Assembly (NCBI GenBank): GCA_021771675.1
Contig: JAETOP010000003.1
Span: forward strand, 1-64,000
Reading direction: 5' to 3'
Length of the DNA stretch: 64,000 bases
Source: Oscillospiraceae bacterium
GTDB taxonomy: Bacteria > Bacillota_A > Clostridia > Oscillospirales > Oscillospiraceae
The position numbers and the translations under genes are program-made. The notes beneath the pieces are model-generated. The model was not told the DNA's origin. It did no database searches and worked only from the letters and a program-made list of their open reading frames with translations. Shown here in pieces: positions 6,887-15,180 of this stretch (positions are counted from its first letter, which is position 1; each line of letters begins with the position of its first letter).

Positions 6887-7720
6887 CTATTCCGTTTGAC
6901 CGGGGTCGGACGGCTCCACCTGGGGGATGAAGCGGTGGGCTACCCTGCCCTTTCCCTTCTCTTTTACATAGAAGAAGCCGATGATGGAGAACACCACCGC
7001 TCCGATGAAGTTCACAAACAGGTCCTTCATAGTGTCAATGATGCCCACATCCAGATAGCCCCCCAGACCCAGGGCCTGCTGAGTGCCGTCGGAGTGAACC
7101 ACAATGGTATCCGCAATGTCCCGGATGTGAATCACTGTGTTGGTGAGGGTAGGGTCCAGATTCACGGAGTGGATGGCGTTTACCACCGTATCCTTCTGCA
7201 TGTCCATGCCCAGAAAATAATCCGCTCCGAACTCAAAGAACTCCCACAGCACCCCCACCGTCATGGAGAAGCAGAAGGACACAATGGCCAGATACAGCGG
7301 CGACAGCTGGAAGGAGAACCGGTCGCTCCGGTTCATCATGTCCACCAGGCAGAATCCGATGGCGGCGCAGAGGAAGCCGTTGATGGTGTGCAGCATAGTA
7401 TCCCAGTGGGGCACCCGGACATAGAAGCTGTTGATTTCCCCCAGGATTTCCGCTGCGTAGATGAACAGCATGATGATGATTTCCAGCGTGCTGGGCAGCA
7501 CGATTTTGAGCCTTTTGGAGACGATATTGGGCAGCAACAGCAAAATCAGCGACAGTGCGCACAGGAACACGCTCTGGTATTCCCGCCGGAGCACCGCCCG
7601 AATCAGGGTAAAGATGATCAGCGCCCGCAGCACCAGATACACCGTCAGGGTGGTTTTGTTTTTGTAAGGCGGTATCTTTTTCCGCTCTGGTTTACTCTCC
7701 CGCTGTTTCTTTTTTCCCAT
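6887..7720 (-). CDS. YjdF/DUF2238-like membrane protein
   Basis: A 277-residue protein with a basic N-terminus (MGKKKQRESKPERKK) and about seven hydrophobic segments. The segments DTMLHTINGFLCAAIGF and VGVLWEFFEFGADYFLG resemble the conserved core of DUF2238/YjdF membrane proteins, where acidic and His residues sit at helix ends. The function is not known. A roughly 50-residue soluble loop (about 175-230) separates the last two helices. It lies 65 bp upstream of the BFD gene on the same strand. Confidence 0.7.
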   Translation of the reverse strand: MGKKKQRESKPERKKIPPYKNKTTLTVYLVLRALIIFTLIRAVLRREYQSVFLCALSLILLLLPNIVSKRLKIVLPSTLEIIIMLFIYAAEILGEINSFYVRVPHWDTMLHTINGFLCAAIGFCLVDMMNRSDRFSFQLSPLYLAIVSFCFSMTVGVLWEFFEFGADYFLGMDMQKDTVVNAIHSVNLDPTLTNTVIHIRDIADTIVVHSDGTQQALGLGGYLDVGIIDTMKDLFVNFIGAVVFSIIGFFYVKEKGKGRVAHRFIPQVEPSDPGQTE

Positions 7721-7795
7721 TTTAGCCCCTCCTGATCAATGGTTCCATCGGATACAATTCATTATACCAGCCTTTTTCTCCGGAAGCAAGCCCGG

Positions 7796-8278
7796 TTATC
7801 TGCTGCACGCTTCTGCCGTGGGGACGCACGCATCTACCCAGGCGGCGCCGGTGAGCTCCTCCAGCTCTTTGGGGGTCAGCTTTACGGCGCTGTTGTCGCT
7901 GCCGCAGGCGGGATATACATACTCGAACCGCTTCAGCGATTCGTCCAGATACACCTTAACGCCCGCCTCCACGCCGAAGGGGCACACTCCGCCCACATCA
8001 TGACCGATGAGCTGGTGCACCTGGTCACGGGTGAGCATTCTGGCCTTCACCCCGAAAACCTGCTTGAATTTGCCGCTGTTCACCTTCACGTCCCCGGCGC
8101 ACACCACCATCAGAGCCCCTTCCCCATCCGCAAAGGTCAGGGATTTGGCAATCCTGGCCGGCTCCGTGTCCAGAGCCTGGGCCGCCAGCTCCACCGTGGC
8201 GCTGGACACCTGGAAAACCTGAATCCGGTGGGCAAAGCCCCGGTCGGACAGATATTTCTCTGCTTTTTCAAATGCCAT
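7796..8278 (-). CDS. YbaK/EbsC-family aminoacyl-tRNA deacylase
   Basis: A 160-residue single-domain protein of the YbaK/ProX superfamily. It has the central VELAAQALDTEPARIAKSL motif with the catalytic-type lysine (K in AKSL), a VVCAGDVKVN strand and the GGVCPFG loop. Family members hydrolyse mischarged tRNAs such as Cys-tRNA-Pro or Ala-tRNA-Pro; which one applies here cannot be read from sequence alone. The ATG overlaps the end of the upstream phosphoesterase gene by 11 bp, so the two are probably translationally coupled. Confidence 0.88.
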   Translation of the reverse strand: MAFEKAEKYLSDRGFAHRIQVFQVSSATVELAAQALDTEPARIAKSLTFADGEGALMVVCAGDVKVNSGKFKQVFGVKARMLTRDQVHQLIGHDVGGVCPFGVEAGVKVYLDESLKRFEYVYPACGSDNSAVKLTPKELEELTGAAWVDACVPTAEACSR

Positions 8279-9641
8279 GTTCGTTTCCTCGTTCTCTTGA
8301 AATGGAAGCGGTGCGGAACACCGCCTCGTCGGTTAAATGCTCCTGAACCAAATCCCGGATGAAGCGCCGGTCAAACCGGGCCTGATCGTCCGGTACTGCC
8401 AGACTTGGGTAACCGGTGCCCCGCTGCAAATAGTCGTCGGTAACCAGGGTGTAGCGTTTCTCCGGCTCCACGCACTTCCCGTCAATTTTCATGGAGAAGG
8501 GCGTCCGGGTAATCGTCACGTTGCTGCTGAATCCCAGGCAGCCCAGCACCGTCCCCCGGAAGCCGGAGCCCTGGCCGGACCGGCGGATATGAGTCTGCTC
8601 CATAGAAAGCCGTACCGCTTCCAGCAGCTTTTCCCCGGGGATGGTATATATGGTGGGGTTGAGCTTGGAGGGGAAATTTTCAATCAGGCTTTTCCGGGAT
8701 ACCGGGCGAACCAGCGGCCCCTGGCTGATGCCGCTGTGCATCATTGCCAGGTCGCCCCCGAATTCCTTTTTCAGGCAGTCGCAGATGAAATTGGTCAGCT
8801 CGCTCTCCCGGAAGGGGTCGAATTCCAGCTCCCGAACCACCGGCAGCTCCCGGGAGAGAATCTCCTCCGCCGATGCCTGGGCCTGTTCCAGCCGCGCATC
8901 AAAGGCAGGACTCCCCCGCTCCGGCAATTCAATCTGCACGGAGTCTGCAATCCGGATTCCCTGCTCATCCAGTTCCAGGGTGACCCGGCCCAGGAGCTCC
9001 CCTTTGCCGGACTGGGAATACCGTTTCTCGGTGATAACGGCGTGAGAATGCCCCTCCAGCCACAAATCCACCGGCGGAAGCTGCTTTTCCAGCTCCCGGT
9101 CCACCAGGTGGCCGCTGTGGGACAGGAGAATGGAGAAATCATATTTCCCCCGGTTTTCCTCCAATATTCCCCGTACCGCCGGGATGGGGTCGGTGGTATG
9201 GATGTTGCCCATTTCAAAGAACAGATTGTACCGGTTGGCAACCATCCCAGCGCCGTAATAGGGGGCCAGGCCGATGACCAGAAAACGCTTGCCACAGCGA
9301 TGGAAGATCATATGGCTTTTCAGCCCTGGTATTTGCGTACCGTCGTTGTGTGTTGCATTGGCGCAGAGCAGGGGCAGGCTCACCAGCTCTTCCAGATGCT
9401 CATTACCCAGGTCAATCTCGTTGTTGCCCAGGGTCATGGCCTCCGGACGGCACAGCTTCATCAGCTCCATGGCTGTCCTGCCCTGGTCGGACTGGACAAT
9501 CACGCTTTTCAAATCCAAAAAATCCCCGCTGTCGAAGAAGAAATCCTGCTGCTCCCGGTGGGCGGAGAGATAGCCGTGAACCCGGCTTAAAAAGGAGAAA
9601 TCCGCATGGATGTCGTTGGTGTGGTAGATATTCAAAATCAC
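8268..9641 (-). CDS. UshA-like 5'-nucleotidase/metallophosphoesterase
   Basis: A 457-residue two-domain enzyme. The N-terminal calcineurin-like domain starts directly at residue 4 (IYHTNDIHADF) and has FDSGDFLD, TLGNNEIDLG, LLSHSGH and GHSHAV metal-binding motifs. The C-terminal 5'-nucleotidase domain covers about 260-457. Two features are odd. There is no signal peptide, so unlike UshA it should be cytoplasmic, as in the Bacillus YunD group. The usual GNHE/GNHEFD motif reads GNNEID, replacing a conserved His with Asn. It likely hydrolyses nucleotides or related phosphoesters, but the substrate is uncertain. Confidence 0.85.
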   Translation of the reverse strand: MILNIYHTNDIHADFSFLSRVHGYLSAHREQQDFFFDSGDFLDLKSVIVQSDQGRTAMELMKLCRPEAMTLGNNEIDLGNEHLEELVSLPLLCANATHNDGTQIPGLKSHMIFHRCGKRFLVIGLAPYYGAGMVANRYNLFFEMGNIHTTDPIPAVRGILEENRGKYDFSILLSHSGHLVDRELEKQLPPVDLWLEGHSHAVITEKRYSQSGKGELLGRVTLELDEQGIRIADSVQIELPERGSPAFDARLEQAQASAEEILSRELPVVRELEFDPFRESELTNFICDCLKKEFGGDLAMMHSGISQGPLVRPVSRKSLIENFPSKLNPTIYTIPGEKLLEAVRLSMEQTHIRRSGQGSGFRGTVLGCLGFSSNVTITRTPFSMKIDGKCVEPEKRYTLVTDDYLQRGTGYPSLAVPDDQARFDRRFIRDLVQEHLTDEAVFRTASISRERGNEHGI

Positions 9642-9654
9642 GGTGTAACCTCAC

Positions 9655-9892
9655 TTATACGCCGTTGCCGAGCTGAACAGCCGGCCTTTGGCGAAGGATG
9701 CGGCCATAGCAGACAAACAGGAACAGCGCCACGGGAATCCAGGCGGCGAAGGCATTCTCCCCCAGCAGCCGCCCCACAATCACGCTGTCGCACAAGGGTG
9801 TTGAGCTGCTGCGCAATGGAGGGCAGAATCAAAGGCAGGGCAAACCGCAAAAGAAGCTTTCCCGGGCCGCTCCGGGTCATATCAAAGTTCAT
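9655..9892 (-). pseudogene. truncated, frameshifted MATE efflux gene
   Basis: The N-terminal part of a MATE family transporter. From an ATG at 9892 (GAGGGAG upstream) the frame reads FDMTRSGPGKLLLRFALPLI and ends near QQLNTL. A single extra base at about 9791-9796 shifts the frame; restoring it gives CDSVIVGRLLGENAFAAWIP, the classic MATE helix 2 region. The gene then ends at a stop at 9655, so only about 80 of some 450 residues remain. It is a decayed relic. Confidence 0.85.
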
Positions 9893-9950
9893 GGTTTCTC
9901 CCTCTTTTCCGCGCTCCATTATATACCAAAAACCACCGGTTGTAAATTAC

Positions 9951-10511
9951 TTAAATACGCCACTGCCCGAAGCGAACCGGGGGCTGGTTTTCCACATGGG
10001 GGGCGATGAGCTTCTCCATCCAGATCATGTCATACCAGACGCCGAACTTATAGCCGCAGTGGTGGAAGGTGCCCACCAGCCGGTAGCCCAGGCGCTGGTG
10101 AAAGGCCATGCTGTCGTTGGTCAGGCGGGGGCCCGGGCAGCTGGTGTAGGCGATGCAGGCGTTCAGATTGCACACACCCATTTCTTTCAGGGACTGCTCC
10201 AGAGCCTCATACAGAAACCGGCCCACGCCTCTGCCCCTGCACTCCCGCCGGACATAGACGGTAGTCTCCACCCCCCAGTCGTAGGCTGCCCGGGATTTGA
10301 AGGCGGCAGCGTAGGCGTAGCCCAGGATGGCGCTCTCCTCGTCCACCGCCTTAATGTAGGGATATTGAGAGGAAATACTCCGGATTCTATCCCGGAACTC
10401 CTCCTGGGAGGGAACCTCATATTCAAAGGAGATGGCCGTCTCCTTCACATAGGGCCCATAGATTTCCAGAAGCCGGTCGGCATCTTCTTCGGTTACTCTT
10501 TCAATTCTCAT
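9951..10511 (-). CDS. GNAT acetyltransferase, phosphinothricin/MddA-type
   Basis: A 186-residue GCN5-related acetyltransferase. The acetyl-CoA loop is RRECRGRGVGRFLYEALEQS, and the pattern YVKETAISFEYEVPS, LGYAYAAAFKSRAAYDW and HCGYKFGVWYDMIWMEK is typical of the phosphinothricin/methionine-sulfoximine N-acetyltransferase group (Bar/Pat/YwnH). Chromosomal members usually detoxify methionine derivatives or other amines. The start was set at 10511 because AAGGAG lies eight bases upstream; the longer reading frame starts three codons earlier. Confidence 0.88.
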   Translation of the reverse strand: MRIERVTEEDADRLLEIYGPYVKETAISFEYEVPSQEEFRDRIRSISSQYPYIKAVDEESAILGYAYAAAFKSRAAYDWGVETTVYVRRECRGRGVGRFLYEALEQSLKEMGVCNLNACIAYTSCPGPRLTNDSMAFHQRLGYRLVGTFHHCGYKFGVWYDMIWMEKLIAPHVENQPPVRFGQWRI

Positions 10512-10544
10512 GGCAGACACTCCTTGCGTTTTTATCCTTTCCCC

Positions 10545-10573
10545 TTGCCCTGGGGGAGAAGGTCATGTATAAT
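10545..10573 (+). promoter_or_regulatory. promoter of the GH20 gene
   Basis: TTGCCC (10545-10550), 17-bp spacer, TATAAT (10568-10573), 31 bp before the start codon. Confidence 0.65.
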
Positions 10574-10604
10574 AAAAGAAAATGATCTCGGAAAGGACAA
10601 AAAA

Positions 10605-12629
10605 ATGAATCATCCTTATCTTGGCTTTATGCTGGACGTCAGCCGCCATTTCATGCCTGCACCGGACGTTTTGAAGCTGCTGGACGCCGCCGCCCTGTGC
10701 GGCCTGAACACCATGCACTTTCACCTGACCGATGATCAGGGGTGGCGGGTGGAAATTAAAAAATATCCCAAGCTGGCAGCTGTGGGTTCGGAGCGGGGGG
10801 ATTCCTATTTTGGAAGCGTGTCCGAGACGGAGCACAACTGCGGCTTCTATACCCAGGACCAGATTCGGCAGATCGTGGCCCATGCCCGGCAGCGGGGAAT
10901 TCAGGTCATCCCGGAAATCGAAATTCCCGGCCATGCCAGCGCCATGCTGGCCGCCTATCCGGAGTTCGGCTGCAGGCGAACCGTTATCCAAAATGGGGCG
11001 GAGGTGGAAATCGAGAGCCCCTATGACTACCGGGTGCTGAACACCGGCGGTATCTTCCCCAATCTGATCTGCGCCGGGAAGCCAGAATCCCGCCGGTTTT
11101 TAGAGGATATTCTCGATGAGATTGCAGAGCTGTTCCCCGCCCCCTATGTCCACATCGGAGGGGACGAGGCGCTGAGGCAGCACTGGCGGCGCTGCCCGGA
11201 CTGCCAGAGGCGCATCCGCCGGGAGGGACTGAAAAACGAAGAGGAATTGCAGCGCTCCCTGGTGCTGGAAGTGGGAGAATACCTGGCGAAAAAAGGGAAG
11301 AAGACCATCGTCTACAACGACTGCCTGGCCGGAGGCCTGCTTCCTCAGCATTTCATTGTCCAGCACTGGCTGGGCAACGACCGGGAAACCGGTGAATTTC
11401 TGAGAAACGGCGGCAGGGTCATCCGCTCCGATTTGGAGCACTACTATTTTGACTATGCCTATTCCGACATCGACGCCTACAAGCTTTGGAGCGCTCCCGC
11501 TGTCCCTGCCTACGCCCAGGGGGCGGAGGAAGGGCTGGTGGGCATGGAGTGCATGCTGTGGACGGAGCGGATCACCAATCTGAACCGGGCCGCCCAGCTG
11601 CTCTTCCCCAGAATTGGCGCCGCTGTGCTCAAAGCAACCAGGCCGGAATTATCCTGGGAGGAATTTTCCCAGGCCCTGCGGGAAATCAGGGAAAAGCTGG
11701 AGGCGATGGGAATTCCCTGCGCCCCGGAAAAGCTTTGGAACCTCTCTCCCCAGGATCGGGAAGCGGACCGGCTGGAGGATGTGCGCCTGAGAACCTCTCC
11801 CCAAGCCCAACTGGCTGAGCAAGAGGAACTCCGGCTGCTGCTCCAGGAGGAGCTGGAAAAGCTGCTTGACCAGATCGGAATGCCCCGCCCCATGGCGCTG
11901 CGGGTGATGGACGTAGCGTGGAAGGAGCTTCCCGACTATTGCGGCCGGGAAGCCAGCGATGGCGGCGACGGGGTGGAGGAGCTTACCGCCCAGCTGCTCA
12001 CCGCCCTGCAAAATCGGGAGGACGGCCCCTGGGAAAATATCCCGGAGCCCATCTGGGTGGACACCATGAAGTGCTTCTCCCGGTTCGTCGGCGAGCACCA
12101 CCGCTCCCTGGGCCGCCATGGCTTCGACCGGGGCTTCTGGACCACCCGGCAGGTTGGCGCAAAGCTGTTTCGCATCGGCCAGCTGGAATATGAGCTGAAA
12201 GAAGAAGACGGGAAGAAGACCATTGACCTGCACATTCCCTCCGACGCCCGCATGGACATGGGGCTGCTGGATGAATCCGTGGCCCGGGCCAGGGAGTTCC
12301 TGAAGGAATATTTCCCGGACTGGGCCGAGGAAAGCATGGAGTGCGAGTCCTGGCTGCTCTCTCCGGTGCTGGCTTCCCTGCTTCCGGAAAATTCCAACAT
12401 TCTGAGCTTCCAGCGCGCCTTTGAGATAATCTCTCAAGACCCGGAGCCCCAGGATGTGCTGGAGTGGGTGTTCCGCCTGACCCAGGGGCAGCAGAAGACC
12501 ACCCCCCTGGAGGCGTTGCCGGAGGGAACCTGCTTGCAGCGGTCTATGAAGGCCTTCTTGCTTTCCGGCGGCAGGGTGGGCGTCGCTCAGGGCCGCCTGG
12601 TCAGGCCCTTCTACAGGAAGCGCAGCTGA
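10605..12629 (+). CDS. GH20 beta-N-acetylhexosaminidase
   Basis: A 674-residue protein whose first 350 residues form the GH20 barrel: LGFMLDVSRHFMP, NTMHFHLTDDQGWRVEIKKYP, PEIEIPGHASAML and YVHIGGDE, with the catalytic Asp-Glu pair D187-E188. GH20 enzymes remove terminal GlcNAc or GalNAc from glycans by substrate-assisted catalysis. No signal peptide or N-terminal GH20b domain is present, so it probably acts on imported chito- or mucin-type oligosaccharides. The C-terminal 320 residues are acidic and helical with no family I recognise. The frame is open for 333 codons upstream, but the ribosome binding site (GGAAAGGAC), promoter and fold all point to 10605. Confidence 0.92.
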   Translation: MNHPYLGFMLDVSRHFMPAPDVLKLLDAAALCGLNTMHFHLTDDQGWRVEIKKYPKLAAVGSERGDSYFGSVSETEHNCGFYTQDQIRQIVAHARQRGIQVIPEIEIPGHASAMLAAYPEFGCRRTVIQNGAEVEIESPYDYRVLNTGGIFPNLICAGKPESRRFLEDILDEIAELFPAPYVHIGGDEALRQHWRRCPDCQRRIRREGLKNEEELQRSLVLEVGEYLAKKGKKTIVYNDCLAGGLLPQHFIVQHWLGNDRETGEFLRNGGRVIRSDLEHYYFDYAYSDIDAYKLWSAPAVPAYAQGAEEGLVGMECMLWTERITNLNRAAQLLFPRIGAAVLKATRPELSWEEFSQALREIREKLEAMGIPCAPEKLWNLSPQDREADRLEDVRLRTSPQAQLAEQEELRLLLQEELEKLLDQIGMPRPMALRVMDVAWKELPDYCGREASDGGDGVEELTAQLLTALQNREDGPWENIPEPIWVDTMKCFSRFVGEHHRSLGRHGFDRGFWTTRQVGAKLFRIGQLEYELKEEDGKKTIDLHIPSDARMDMGLLDESVARAREFLKEYFPDWAEESMECESWLLSPVLASLLPENSNILSFQRAFEIISQDPEPQDVLEWVFRLTQGQQKTTPLEALPEGTCLQRSMKAFLLSGGRVGVAQGRLVRPFYRKRS

Positions 12630-12634
12630 GATGG

Positions 12635-13207
12635 TTATATTGACAGCTCCAGCTCAATGCACGTCCAAATTTCTTCTCCAATGTATCCCTCTTTCGTAAT
12701 ACCCGTCTCTGTGAATCCCACCGATTTGTAGCAGTAGTAGGCCCCGGGGTTGTTGGAAAACACCCCGAGGGTCACTTTTTTTGCACCCAACGTGTGGGCG
12801 GCGTATTCTATGCCCAGGCGGAGCATTTCTTTCCCGCAGCCCTTTCCCCGGCATGCGGGGTCCAGGATTACGAAACCGAAGCGAAGCTGGTCCACCTCTT
12901 CTCCGCTCTGGCGGAGGATGAAAAAGCCAACCGCCTCCCCCTGACGCTCTGCCACAAGGGGAAGATATGACCTGCCATTGTTCCGGGCAGCTATGGCCTG
13001 GCTTATGGACTGATTGAATTGGGCAGGGGTCAGAGGATAAACTCCCAACACCCCGGCGCTCCACTTGTAAAAAGCCTCCTGATTGGCGCACCAGGTCACA
13101 ATTTTCTGGGCATCCCCCAGCCGATAGGGCCGCAGACGAAGCTTTTCTCCCGGCTTCTGCTGGGTTGATTCGTTTCTGCGGTCTTGGGGCTCTTGCTTGA
13201 TTTCCAT
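12635..13207 (-). CDS. GNAT family N-acetyltransferase (RimJ/RimL-like)
   Basis: A 190-residue acetyltransferase with the order typical of RimJ/RimL-like proteins: LRLRPYRLGDAQKIVTWC, VGFFILRQ, the acetyl-CoA loop DPACRGKGCGKEMLRLGIEYA, and GVFSNNPGAYYCYKSVGF. The substrate is unknown. The start is set at the third in-frame ATG-type codon (13207), because AGGAGG ends six bases upstream, while the first ATG directly abuts it. The gene converges with the GH20 gene, leaving only five bases between stop codons. Confidence 0.87.
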   Translation of the reverse strand: MEIKQEPQDRRNESTQQKPGEKLRLRPYRLGDAQKIVTWCANQEAFYKWSAGVLGVYPLTPAQFNQSISQAIAARNNGRSYLPLVAERQGEAVGFFILRQSGEEVDQLRFGFVILDPACRGKGCGKEMLRLGIEYAAHTLGAKKVTLGVFSNNPGAYYCYKSVGFTETGITKEGYIGEEIWTCIELELSI

Positions 13208-13404
13208 AAACATCCTCCTGCAAAGCTATCAGTGCTCCCGCAGATTTTTAGCGGGAGCACTTGCCATAATCTTGAGTTTATTGTACAGCAGCGGGATAAT
13301 TTCGTAAAGTGTCAGCTTGCGCCGGATGGGATTTTTTGATATAGTGTTGATGTCCCATAAAGATGTGCGTTCATTTGCTTGGCACCACAAACAGGAAAAT
13401 TGTA

Positions 13405-13429
13405 ATTTGAAGCGCAGGGCGCTTCACCC
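13405..13429. repeat. 25-bp dispersed repeat, copy 1
   Basis: A 25-base sequence containing GAAGCGCAGGGCGCTTC (itself a near-palindrome) that is exactly the reverse complement of 58523-58547. Confidence 0.8.
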
Positions 13430-13470
13430 CGATGCGCACGGGGTGGGTGTGTAATCGTTACCCCCGAACT

Positions 13471-13550
13471 CAGCCCGGTGACGTTTTCTGGGCAGAATGT
13501 TGAATGGTGGGCACTTTCGGCTATCCCGTAGGGGAGGCAACCTGCCTCCC
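13471..13550. repeat. dispersed repeat family C, copy 1
   Basis: Contains a GGTGACGTTTTCTGGGCAGA segment, TGAATGGTGGGCAC, CCGTAGGGGAGGC and GCCTCCCGCC. The reverse complement of about 50697-50790 matches through most of its length, and parts recur at 48366-48426 and 35881-35960. It has a central GGGGAGGC/GCCTCCC hairpin. Confidence 0.65.
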
Positions 13551-13739
13551 GCCAAGTAATGTATTTTGCGTGTTCCGGTGAATGGGAAATGATACGAATT
13601 TGCCTGAACTCGTACCATTTTCGGGGATTGTTCTGCGCGGGCGGCTAATAGCCGCCCCTACGGGATAATCCGAACCTGACCGCCAAACACCAATTTGCCG
13701 GGCTGCTGAGGAAAACCGATATACGAAAAGGAAAAACGT

Positions 13740-14603
13740 ATGATGATCAATTACGAGCATTGTCTGCTGTGTCCCCGGGAATGCGGGGTAAACCGGAGCG
13801 CCGGGGAGCGGGGCTTCTGCGGCTGCCCCGGGGAGGCTCTGGTGGCAAAGACCATGATCCACAGATGGGAGGAGCCCGTCCTGGCGGGCAGCGGAGGCAG
13901 CGGGGCCATCTTCTTCGGCGGCTGCACCCTGGGCTGCCGGTACTGCCAGAACGCCGCCATCAGCCGCTCCCCTGTGGGAAAGCCGGTGGACGAGGCCGGA
14001 CTGCGGGCCATGATGGAGGAGCTGATTGCCCAGGGAGCGGAAAACATCGACCTGGTGACTCCCACCCAATACATCCCCACCATTATGGAAGCCCTGGGAA
14101 GGCCCCTCCCGGTGCCGGTGGTGTTCAACTCCGGGGGCTACGAGCGGGTGGAAACCCTGGAGCAGTTGGAGGGGAAAATCCAAATCTATCTGCCCGATCT
14201 GAAATACACCCAGAAGGAACTGGCCGGGGAGCTGTCCTCGGCACCCGACTATTTTTCCAGAGCCAGGGAGGCCATCCGGGAGATGGTGCGGCAGACTGGG
14301 CCGGTACAGTGGCAGGGAGAGAGGATTTTAAGGGGCACCATCATCCGCCACCTGATTCTCCCCGGGCAGGTGGAGAACTCCCTCAGAGCCTTGGACTGGA
14401 TTGGGGAGAATTTCCGTCCCGGCCAGGTGCTGGTGAGCCTGATGCGGCAGTACACCCCCATGCCGGGTCTTCCATCCCCCTATGACCGGCGGATTACGGA
14501 CCGGGAATACGAGGCCGTGCTCAGCTGGATGTATCTGAATGATTTGCAGGGCTTCACCCAGGATGCGGAAGCAGCGCAAACGGAATTTATTCCGGATTTT
14601 TAA
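13740..14603 (+). CDS. PflX-like radical SAM protein (COG1313 type)
   Basis: A 287-residue radical SAM enzyme. The cluster motif is CTLGCRYCQ (CxxxCxxC) at about residue 60. An N-terminal CLLCPRECGVNR plus a later CGC adds a second set of cysteines, as in the PflX/YgiQ-neighbour group annotated as pyruvate formate-lyase activating enzyme homologues. LVTPTQYIPTI, VVFNSGGYERVETLEQLEG and YLPDLKYT are typical of that group. The true substrate is unknown; no glycyl radical enzyme is nearby, so calling it PflA would be unsafe. It ends just before the promoter of the cobalamin operon. Confidence 0.85.
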   Translation: MMINYEHCLLCPRECGVNRSAGERGFCGCPGEALVAKTMIHRWEEPVLAGSGGSGAIFFGGCTLGCRYCQNAAISRSPVGKPVDEAGLRAMMEELIAQGAENIDLVTPTQYIPTIMEALGRPLPVPVVFNSGGYERVETLEQLEGKIQIYLPDLKYTQKELAGELSSAPDYFSRAREAIREMVRQTGPVQWQGERILRGTIIRHLILPGQVENSLRALDWIGENFRPGQVLVSLMRQYTPMPGLPSPYDRRITDREYEAVLSWMYLNDLQGFTQDAEAAQTEFIPDF

Positions 14604-14632
14604 TTGACATTAAAGCGGGACTGTGCTATTCT
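14604..14632 (+). promoter_or_regulatory. promoter of the cobalamin operon
   Basis: Perfect TTGACA (14604-14609), 17-bp spacer, TATTCT (14627-14632), about 20 bp upstream of the riboswitch P1 stem. Confidence 0.75.
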
Positions 14633-14653
14633 AACTCCGAAAGTAAATAGCCA

Positions 14654-14835
14654 GCTTAGTGCTCCGGGGGCCGGTTGGGCGCCGGGAGAGAATAGGGAAT
14701 CGGGTGCGAATCCCGAACGGTACCGCCACTGTAAGCGTGGAGACCGTCGCACAGGGCGAAAGCCGGTCATTGGGAATTTTCCTGAGAAGGCGGTGCGGCG
14801 ATTGGAGAGGCGCAAAGTCAGGATAACTGCTAAGC
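14654..14835 (+). promoter_or_regulatory. cobalamin riboswitch
   Basis: The leader has the conserved B12 aptamer order: AATAGGGAATCGGGTGCGAA, then the B12 box with GGTACCGCCACTGTAAGC (GCCACTG at 14725-14731), then GCAAAGTCAGGATAACTGC. The P1 stem closes by GCTTAG (14654-14659) with CTAAGC (14830-14835). Cobalamin riboswitches turn off expression when adenosylcobalamin is abundant. A strong terminator follows 60 bases later, so control is probably by transcription termination. Confidence 0.95.
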
Positions 14836-14897
14836 ATTTGGCTCAGTGCCGGACTCCGCAAGTATGGAGGCTCGGCTGCTTTTGACGCAGAAAATCG

Positions 14898-14931
14898 GCT
14901 GCGGCAGTAGAAATACTGCCGCAGCTTTTTT
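14898..14931 (+). terminator. riboswitch-controlled terminator
   Basis: A perfect 12-bp stem GCTGCGGCAGTA with its complement around a GAAA tetraloop is followed by six Ts. It is the likely off-state element of the cobalamin riboswitch. Confidence 0.9.
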
Positions 14932-15072
14932 GTTTTTCGGTGCTGTCCCGGCCCCCCTTGCCGGTGACAGATTGCCCTCCGAAAAGCAGGAGTTCTGCGT
15001 GAATTTATCCATCCAGGAGGCATTTGCCTTCTGGATGGAACGAAAAAGTTTTATGGAAGCTCTGATGAAATC

Positions 15073-15180
15073 GGCAAGAGCAGATGACGAGAGATTTTGG
15101 CTCAAGCGAAAGTGTGAAAAATGCGGGAATACTTTGTGTATTTCCCATTTTTACACTGCACGATTGGGGCAAAAGATCCG
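15073..15180. mobile_element. decayed MITE family A copy in the cobalamin leader
   Basis: Matches the left and central part of the family A MITE, including GGCAAGAGC, GGGAATACTTTGTGTATTTC and GGGGCAAAAGATCCG. The GGCAAC/GTTGCC ends are gone and many bases differ, so this is an old insertion between the riboswitch terminator and cbiA. Confidence 0.65.

Larger units (their letters stand above)
13208..13739. other. repeat-rich intergenic region
   Basis: A 530-bp gap. It holds an 11-bp-armed hairpin (AGTGCTCCCGC and complement, about 13230-13261), a 25-bp sequence found exactly inverted at 58523-58547, a family C repeat (about 13471-13550), a palindromic GGCGGCTAATAGCCGCC piece near 13638-13656, and a right-end remnant of MITE family B (about 13690-13716). 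No gene is evident. Confidence 0.6.

Noticed and set aside
9606..10604. 333-codon in-frame extension upstream of the GH20 gene
   Set aside because: It runs antisense to the phosphoesterase start, the MATE relic and the acetyltransferase gene, while promoter and ribosome binding site place the start at 10605.
13230..13261. 11-bp stem hairpin as a rho-independent terminator
   Set aside because: No T-run follows on either strand and it lies upstream, not downstream, of the minus-strand acetyltransferase.
13740..14603. Pyruvate formate-lyase activating enzyme
   Set aside because: The extra N-terminal cysteines and COG1313-like motifs differ from PflA, and no pyruvate formate-lyase gene is adjacent.
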